From Actinomycetota bacterium (lineage in GTDB: Bacteria; Actinomycetota; Acidimicrobiia; Acidimicrobiales; Iamiaceae), in the NCBI GenBank assembly GCA_016185275.1, contig JACPNX010000038.1:1-64000 (forward strand): a stretch of DNA of 64,000 bases, read 5' to 3'. The translations under genes and the position numbers were made by a program. Within the stretch, counting starts at the first letter, position 1. Each line of letters begins with the position of its first letter. Shown here piece after piece: positions 59,169 to 64,000 of this stretch. Under the pieces are notes generated by a model, which was given only the letters and a program-made list of their open reading frames with translations, had not been told where the DNA came from and made no database searches.

Positions 59169-60298
59169 CCCGGCCACGCCGCGAGCCCGGTGTCGACGCA
59201 AGCCCCGGTGCGAGCCTGCCGACGCTCGGTCTCGTCGGCCTGGGTCTGATCGGCGGCTCGGTGGCGCGCCGCTGGCGGGCCGAGGGCGGTGAGGTCGTCG
59301 GCTACGCCCGGAGTACCGCGACGCGCGCGGGTGCCGGCCGGGCCGGGGTGTGGCTGGCCGACTCAGTGGCCGAGGTGGTGGGCGCGGCCGACATCGTCGT
59401 CCTCGCGGTGCCGCTTCCGGCCCTGGCGGAGGTGCTCGACCAGGTGGCGCTGGCGGTGAGCGAGCTCGACGACACGCCCACCATCACGGACGTCGGCTCG
59501 GTCAAGGGACCGATCGCGCTGCGGGCCCGGCGGGTGCTGCCCCAGCCGTCGGTCTTCGTACCCGGCCACCCGATGGCCGGCACCGAGGACGCCGGCTGGG
59601 AGGCATCCGACGAGGCGCTGTTCGAGGCCACCACGTGGGCCCTCGCCGTCGACGAGCCGGTCGACCTGGACCGCTGGGTGGCGGTCGCCCGGCTCGTCCT
59701 GGCACTGGGCGCACGGGTCGTCCCGGTGGCCGTCCACGATCACGACGAGGCGGTGGCCCTCACCAGCCACCTGCCTCACGTGTTCGCCGCGGAGCTGGCG
59801 GGGCGGGTTGCCGGTGAGCCGCTCGCGGCTGCGCTGGCCGGCGGATCGTTCCGTGACGCCACCCGCGTCGTGCGGGGCACGGCCTCGGGCCTGGGCGCCG
59901 AGCTGGTCTGGGCCAACCGGGGCGACGTCGCGGAACGTCTCGACGGCCTCGTGGCCGACCTGGCCGGGCTGCGCGACGCGCTGCGGGCCGACGACGAGGG
60001 AGCGGTGCGCGCGCTGTTCGCGGCGCCGGCCGGCGCCGGGGTCGACGCGTCCGGCGTCGACGCGTCCGGGGTCGACGCGACCGGGGTCGACGCCACCGGG
60101 GTCGAGGCGAGCGAGCTCGAGCCCGTCGAGCTTCCGCTGGAACGCGGAGCCCTCCTCGCGCTGGGCCGGCGCGGCGGGCGGGTGGTCGGCATCGTGGAGC
60201 GGCGTCCGGGACCGTACGCGGGGGGCGGCGGGCCCGCTGGGCACCACGGGCCGGCGGACACGACCGTGCTGGCGGCGGCCCCCAGGGCTGTCCGATGA
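59165..60298 (+). CDS. tyrA: Prephenate dehydrogenase
   Basis: 377 aa; NAD(P)-dependent oxidative decarboxylation of prephenate (or arogenate) toward tyrosine. Rossmann L-V-G-L-G-L-I-G-G-S-V, D-V-G-S-V-K, and G-H-P-M-A-G-T-E with the substrate-binding His. After residue 285 comes a 15-bp-repeat segment (G-V-D-A-S units) and a divergent C-terminus rather than a clear ACT domain. Coupled on both sides by 4-nt overlaps (pheA and dapC). Confidence 0.92.
   Translation: MTRPRREPGVDASPGASLPTLGLVGLGLIGGSVARRWRAEGGEVVGYARSTATRAGAGRAGVWLADSVAEVVGAADIVVLAVPLPALAEVLDQVALAVSELDDTPTITDVGSVKGPIALRARRVLPQPSVFVPGHPMAGTEDAGWEASDEALFEATTWALAVDEPVDLDRWVAVARLVLALGARVVPVAVHDHDEAVALTSHLPHVFAAELAGRVAGEPLAAALAGGSFRDATRVVRGTASGLGAELVWANRGDVAERLDGLVADLAGLRDALRADDEGAVRALFAAPAGAGVDASGVDASGVDATGVDATGVEASELEPVELPLERGALLALGRRGGRVVGIVERRPGPYAGGGGPAGHHGPADTTVLAAAPRAVR
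60038..60112 (+). repeat. 15-bp in-frame tandem repeat in tyrA (5 copies)
   Basis: Five copies of GGGGTCGACGCGTCC with variants, encoding G-V-D-A-S, G-V-D-A-T and G-V-E-A-S. Confidence 0.9.
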
Positions 60299-61416
60299 GC
60301 CGCTTCGAGCCGCCGCCGTTGGTCTGGGAGACGCTCGGCGACCTGCGGGCGCGGGCCGAGGCCCACCCGGGCGGACCGATCGACCTCACGATCGGCACCC
60401 CGGTCGATGCTCCGCCCCGGTTCGTGGTCGACGCGCTGGCGCGCTCGGGGACCGAGCGGGGGTACCCGCCGTCGATCGGGTCGGCCGCCTTCCGCGAGGC
60501 GGCCGCGGGCTGGATGCAGCGGCGGCTCGGCGTGGCCGTCGACCCGGCCCTCGTCGCCGCCACCATCGGGTCGAAGGAGCTGGTGGCCGGCCTGCCGCAC
60601 TGGCTGCGCCTCCGGGACCCCGGCCGCGACACCGTGCTGTTTCCCGCCACCAGCTACCCGACCTACGAGATGGGTGCCCGCCTGGCGTCGTGCCGCGCCG
60701 TCGCCGTGCCCCGCCGGCCCGACGGTGCCCTCGACCTCGACGCCGTGCCCGCCGCCGAGGCCGCTCGGGCCCTGTGCCTGTGGTCGAACAGCCCGGGCAA
60801 CCCGACCGGCCAGCTCGACGACCTGGCCGCAGCCGCGGCCTGGGGCCGCGAGCATGGAGTGCCGGTGCTGTCCGACGAGTGCTACGCCGAGCTCACGTGG
60901 TCGGGCCGGCCCCGCACCGTCCTCGAGCACGGCGTCGACGGCGTCCTCGCCGTGCACTCGCTGTCGAAGCGCTCGAACCTCGCCGGGGTCCGGGCCGGCT
61001 TCTACGCGGGTGACGCCGAGCTCGTCGCCTATCTGTCGCAGCTCCGCAAGCACGCCGGGTTCATGGTCCCCGGTCCCGTGCAGGCCGCCGCCGCGGCGGC
61101 GTTGGCCGACGACGACCACGTCGACGAGCAGCGGGCCCGCTACCGCGCCCGCCTGGAGGCGGCCGTCGCGGCGCTGCGCGCCCTCGGCCTCGGGGCCACG
61201 ATGCCCGGCGGGGCGTTCTACCTGTGGGTGCCGGCGCCCGCCGGCGACGGCGACGCGCTCACCCGCTGGTTCGCGTCCGCAGCCGGCGTCCTCGTCACCC
61301 CGGGCCGGACGTACGGGCCGGACGGCGCCGGCTTCGTGCGGCTCGCCCTCGTGCAGCCCGACGACGTCGTGGCGGATCTCGTCGAACGCCTCGGCGCGGC
61401 ACGGGGGCCCGCATGA
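60295..61416 (+). CDS. dapC: PLP aminotransferase, probable succinyl-diaminopimelate transaminase
   Basis: 373 aa fold I aminotransferase. Opening F-E-P-P-P-L-V-W-E-T-L-G-D-L-R-A-R-A-E-A-H-P-G-G-P-I-D-L-T-I-G-T-P-V matches actinobacterial DapC; S-N-S-P-G-N-P-T-G binds PLP, the Schiff-base Lys is in S-L-S-K-R-S-N-L-A-G-V-R. With dapD close downstream the succinylase route fits. It is coupled to tyrA, so a role as aromatic aminotransferase (phenylpyruvate/hydroxyphenylpyruvate) cannot be excluded. Confidence 0.82.
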   Translation: MSRFEPPPLVWETLGDLRARAEAHPGGPIDLTIGTPVDAPPRFVVDALARSGTERGYPPSIGSAAFREAAAGWMQRRLGVAVDPALVAATIGSKELVAGLPHWLRLRDPGRDTVLFPATSYPTYEMGARLASCRAVAVPRRPDGALDLDAVPAAEAARALCLWSNSPGNPTGQLDDLAAAAAWGREHGVPVLSDECYAELTWSGRPRTVLEHGVDGVLAVHSLSKRSNLAGVRAGFYAGDAELVAYLSQLRKHAGFMVPGPVQAAAAAALADDDHVDEQRARYRARLEAAVAALRALGLGATMPGGAFYLWVPAPAGDGDALTRWFASAAGVLVTPGRTYGPDGAGFVRLALVQPDDVVADLVERLGAARGPA

Positions 61417-61464
61417 GCGCGGCGCCCGCATGAGCGCCCAACCCGCACGGCGGCGCCGATGGAC

Positions 61465-61470
61465 CACAAT
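61465..61470 (+). promoter_or_regulatory. -10-like hexamer of the first membrane protein of the pair
   Basis: CACAAT ends 6 nt before the GTG at 61477. It is a weaker match (not TANNNT) but has the leaderless spacing used elsewhere in the window. Confidence 0.35.
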
Positions 61471-61476
61471 GGCGCG

Positions 61477-62586
61477 GTGAGCCACGATCCGGATCAGGTG
61501 AGGCCGCGGGCACGCGCGTACCTCGTTCCCGTCGTCGTCTTCCTCGCCGCCACCACCATCGCCGTCGTGTTCCTCGTCAACGGCTTCACCGGATGGAAAC
61601 GCACGATCGACGGCCTGGCGCGGGTGCCGGTCCGGGGCGGGGGAGTCGTGAACTTCGACGAGCCGGGCGGTTACACGATCTTCTACGAGACCACCGGCGC
61701 TGAGCCCGCGTCCGTGGTGCTTGTGGCCATCACCCGAGTCGCGGACGGCCGGCTCGTACCGGTGCGGGGGTACGACAGCGGCAACAGCTACAACCTCAAC
61801 GGTCGGGAGGGCACGGCCATCAGGACCGTGCGGATACCGGCGGCCGGCCGCTACAGGGTGAGGGTCGAAGGGGTGAGCGTCGACGAGTTTTCGTCCGCCT
61901 CCCTGGCCATCGGCCGCAACCCCAACGGCGTCCTGGCGCGAGGCATCGGGTTGTTCGTGCTCGTCGGCGGGCTCGGATTCGTCGTCGGGCTCGTGCTGTC
62001 CATCGTGATCGGCGTCAAGCGTGGACGCAGCAAGCGCCGGATCCGCGCGGCCCAGCTGGGCGCCGCTGGAGGTCCCGCCTGGGCAGTGGCCGGGCCCGGG
62101 GGCCCGCCGGGCTACGCGACGCCGCCCGGCGACGGTGCTCCGCGGCCGGGCTACGGCGTCCCCGCGGTGGCCGGGGCGCCCGGCTACGGTGCCCCGCCGC
62201 CGTACGCCACCCCGCCCGGCTATGGGCCTCCGCCCGGCTACGGCGCTCCGCCGCCGTATGCCGCGCCGCCGCCCGGCTACGGCGCTCCGCCCGGCTACTC
62301 GCCGCCGCCCGGATACGCGCCGCCGCCTGGGTACGGCCCGCCCCCGGGTGTCGGTGCGCAACCGGCGTACGGCCCGCCCCCGGGTCCCACCCCACCCGAG
62401 GGCTCGTCGGGCGCAAGCGAGGCGACACCCTGGCCCGGCGCGCCGCGGAGCGGTCCGGGCTCGGCCGGGACGGATGTGCCGTGGGCTCCGCCCGGCCCGC
62501 CGCGGGGCGTGCTCCGTCCAGAAGGCGACCGGGGTCCTGGGGGCGACGCCGACCCGAACGGCAGCACCGCTTCGCCGCGCGACTGA
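61477..62586 (+). CDS. Membrane protein of unknown family, Pro/Gly/Tyr-rich tail (pair member 1)
   Basis: 369 aa. A first helix (about 15-36), an outer domain of about 110 residues rich in beta-strand-like segments (G-G-Y-T-I-F-Y-E-T-T-G, R-T-V-R-I-P-A-A-G-R-Y-R-V-R-V-E-G), a second helix (about 145-170, L-F-V-L-V-G-G-L-G-F-V-V-G-L-V-L-S-I-V-I-G-V), a basic patch, then about 180 residues of P-P-G-Y-G repeats. It resembles the next gene in layout. GTG 61477 is chosen over an ATG at 61459 by promoter spacing. No family is recognised. Confidence 0.75.
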   Translation: MSHDPDQVRPRARAYLVPVVVFLAATTIAVVFLVNGFTGWKRTIDGLARVPVRGGGVVNFDEPGGYTIFYETTGAEPASVVLVAITRVADGRLVPVRGYDSGNSYNLNGREGTAIRTVRIPAAGRYRVRVEGVSVDEFSSASLAIGRNPNGVLARGIGLFVLVGGLGFVVGLVLSIVIGVKRGRSKRRIRAAQLGAAGGPAWAVAGPGGPPGYATPPGDGAPRPGYGVPAVAGAPGYGAPPPYATPPGYGPPPGYGAPPPYAAPPPGYGAPPGYSPPPGYAPPPGYGPPPGVGAQPAYGPPPGPTPPEGSSGASEATPWPGAPRSGPGSAGTDVPWAPPGPPRGVLRPEGDRGPGGDADPNGSTASPRD

Positions 62587-63368
62587 TGACCGCTGCTCCG
62601 CCGCTCGCCATCTCCCGCCGGCCGCCGTCGATGCCGTCGGGATGGGGCTACGCAGGAGCGGTCGCGATGGCGGTCCTGGGCGTCGTCGCCCTCGTGATCA
62701 GCATCGTGATCGGCGTGGGCACGGCGCGCGACCGCCTCCGGGACCGCACCACGCTGGGACTCGGCCAGGAGGGGACCGTCACGGTCACCAGCCCGGCGGC
62801 GTACACCATCTACTACGTCGGTCCCGTCGTGGCCCGCTCCCGGGCCGATCTGCCGAGCCTGCGCAGCCGGCTGTCGCTCCGCATCAGCGGTCCCGACGGC
62901 GCCACGGTCCCCACTCGTCCCTACGAGGCCTGGAACGAGCGCTCGGCCGGCATGGGCCAGGCCGTCGCCGTGCGCACCGTGCGCTTCGCGTCGCGGGGCG
63001 ACTACCTCGTCCGGGTGGGCGGGCTGGAGGGCGTTCCCGACGAGGACGCATACGTGGCCTTCACCGAAAGCGGAGAAGGGGCGCTGGCGCGCTGGGCTCT
63101 CACCGGGGTCGCGGCCGCGGCGGTCGGCGTCGCGCTGGGGATCCTGTGGGCGATCCTCCTCGCCGGAGCGCGCCGCCGGGCGCAGCGGGCGGCGGGCGAG
63201 CCAGGGCCATGGGGACCACCCCCTGGTGGCGGGCCGCGAGCTCCGTGGCCGGGGCCGGCGGGGCCGCTTCCCGATGGCGTGGGCTGGGGACCCGCCGGCC
63301 CGGTCGTCGTGCCGCCGGTGCCGGCCGGCTACGAAGCGAGCCACGCCGGTTCGAGCCCGGGCCGGTAG
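62586..63368 (+). CDS. Membrane protein of unknown family (pair member 2)
   Basis: 260 aa. Helix one (about 22-45, G-A-V-A-M-A-V-L-G-V-V-A-L-V-I-S-I-V-I-G-V), outer beta-like domain with A-A-Y-T-I-Y-Y-V-G and R-T-V-R-F-A-S-R-G-D-Y-L-V-R-V-G-G matching the partner at equivalent places, helix two (about 165-188), basic patch, Pro/Gly-rich tail of about 60 residues. ATG overlaps the stop of the partner by one base (TGATG), so the two are made together and may form a complex. Confidence 0.75.
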   Translation: MTAAPPLAISRRPPSMPSGWGYAGAVAMAVLGVVALVISIVIGVGTARDRLRDRTTLGLGQEGTVTVTSPAAYTIYYVGPVVARSRADLPSLRSRLSLRISGPDGATVPTRPYEAWNERSAGMGQAVAVRTVRFASRGDYLVRVGGLEGVPDEDAYVAFTESGEGALARWALTGVAAAAVGVALGILWAILLAGARRRAQRAAGEPGPWGPPPGGGPRAPWPGPAGPLPDGVGWGPAGPVVVPPVPAGYEASHAGSSPGR

Positions 63369-63404
63369 GGCGCCCTCGCGCGGCTCGCGGCGCAGCCGGC
63401 TCGG

Positions 63405-63410
63405 TAGCGT
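63405..63410 (+). promoter_or_regulatory. -10 hexamer of dapD (leaderless)
   Basis: TAGCGT ends 7 nt before the GTG at 63418. Confidence 0.5.
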
Positions 63411-63417
63411 GCACGGC

Positions 63418-64000
63418 GTGACCACCCCCCTTGAACCCGTTCCGGGCGTTGGCGGAGACTCCGCCGCCGGTGCGACCGCCGCGATGCCGGAGCCCGAGAC
63501 GGTGGGGCCGGAGTCACCGCCCCGGTCGTCCGATGGTCCCGGCGCGTGGGGCGTCGCCCTGGTCACGCAGGTCGCCGGAGGTGGGCCGGTGCTCGACGCC
63601 TGGTTCCCGATGCCGCGCCTCGGGCTCGACGCCGAGGGCCGGGCGCTGGCAACAGCGTCCGGTCTGCCCGGCGGCGAGTCGGCGTGGGCCACGGTCGAGG
63701 CGGCCGCGGCGGGTGCGGCGGTGGGTGTCGACCTCGCCGGCCTCGTCGGCGTGGACGAACGCCGCGGCGTCGAGGTGAGCGCGGCGGTGGCCGTCATCGC
63801 GTCGCTCGCCGACCCTCCGCTCGACGCCGTCGACGCCTACCTGCGCCTCCACCTGCTGTCGACCCGCCTGATCCGGCCGCACGGCTGCAACCTCGACGGT
63901 CTGTTCGGTGTGCTGAGCAACGTGGTGTGGACGTCCGCCGGTCCCTGCCCCGTCGAGGGGTTCGAGGCGACGAGGGGCCGGCTGGTCGCTTCGGGCCACC
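63418..64000 (+). CDS. dapD: Tetrahydrodipicolinate N-succinyltransferase, N-terminal part
   Basis: 194 codons, cut by the window end. After about 45 Pro/Glu-rich residues the sequence follows actinobacterial DapD: W-G-V-A-L-V-T, V-L-D-A-W-F-P-M-P-R-L-G, D-A-Y-L-R-L-H-L-L-S-T-R-L-I-R-P-H-G-C-N-L-D-G-L-F-G-V-L-S-N-V-V-W-T-S-A-G-P-C. The left-handed beta-helix with the active site is beyond the edge. It succinylates tetrahydrodipicolinate ahead of DapC. GTG start is set by the leaderless promoter. Confidence 0.88.
   Translation, partial: MTTPLEPVPGVGGDSAAGATAAMPEPETVGPESPPRSSDGPGAWGVALVTQVAGGGPVLDAWFPMPRLGLDAEGRALATASGLPGGESAWATVEAAAAGAAVGVDLAGLVGVDERRGVEVSAAVAVIASLADPPLDAVDAYLRLHLLSTRLIRPHGCNLDGLFGVLSNVVWTSAGPCPVEGFEATRGRLVASGH

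Noticed and set aside
63340-63370. GGTTCGAGCC resembling a tRNA T-arm
   Set aside because: No acceptor, D or anticodon stems can be drawn around it and it lies inside the end of a coding region.

Overview
The window is a 64 kb piece of a very GC-rich, densely coding bacterial chromosome. Starts are mostly GTG or ATG, and 4-nt ATGA/GTGA gene overlaps are common. The gene content points to an actinobacterium, and I would guess a deep-branching one such as class Acidimicrobiia: a short archaeal-type ProS, RNase J, an F420-type luciferase-like oxidoreductase, succinylase-branch lysine genes, SpoVS, a recA with both LexA-type and mycobacterial RecA-NDp-type control sites, and many genes that look leaderless. 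The class is an inference. There is no IS element, prophage, CRISPR array, tRNA or rRNA.

Layout. 1-4.2 kb: start of an unknown minus-strand gene, an AlkB-like dioxygenase, a lipoprotein zinc metallopeptidase, proS and a lipoprotein. 4.3-23.0 kb: the translation/RNA cluster rimP-nusA-ylxR-infB-ylxP / rbfA / truB-ribF / rpsO-pnp-M16 protease. It is broken up by a reversed PAS-GAF-SpoIIE phosphatase, by a transsulfuration pair (cystathionine beta-synthase plus a gamma-synthase/lyase) and by an alpha/beta hydrolase. 23-38 kb: dapB, an SDR and a DedA-like protein, SURF1, two paralogous TetR regulators with a ferritin-like diiron protein, a winged-helix-like protein, a permease remnant, dapA, rnj, ftsK and an F420-type oxidoreductase. 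38.6-41.3 kb: a three-gene ABC exporter. 41.6-48.6 kb: rimO-pgsA, cinA, recA, spoVS, miaB. 48.8-53.6 kb: a two-gene ABC exporter and a DUF1501/DUF1800 pair. 53.8-64 kb: miaA-dapF-hflX, a prephenate-dehydratase-like paralog, pheA-tyrA-dapC, two related membrane proteins and the start of dapD.

How it works together. Five steps of diaminopimelate/lysine synthesis are here (dapA, dapB, dapD, dapC, dapF), with dapC coupled to the phenylalanine/tyrosine genes. RimP, NusA, IF2, RbfA, TruB, S15, PNPase, RNase J, RimO, MiaA and MiaB form a large translation/RNA set. RecA carries a perfect SOS box and a second damage-type promoter.

Most unusual points: TANNNT hexamers 6-9 nt before at least thirteen start codons; a ylxR with no usable start codon before its conserved Cys motif; a TetR operator over its own start codon next to a complete diiron site; a shared family of CCGTTCTGAGTGCG elements at two intergenic loci; a degenerate PheA paralog beside the real PheA; a tandem pair of membrane proteins of no family I know; and in-frame minisatellites in many housekeeping genes.
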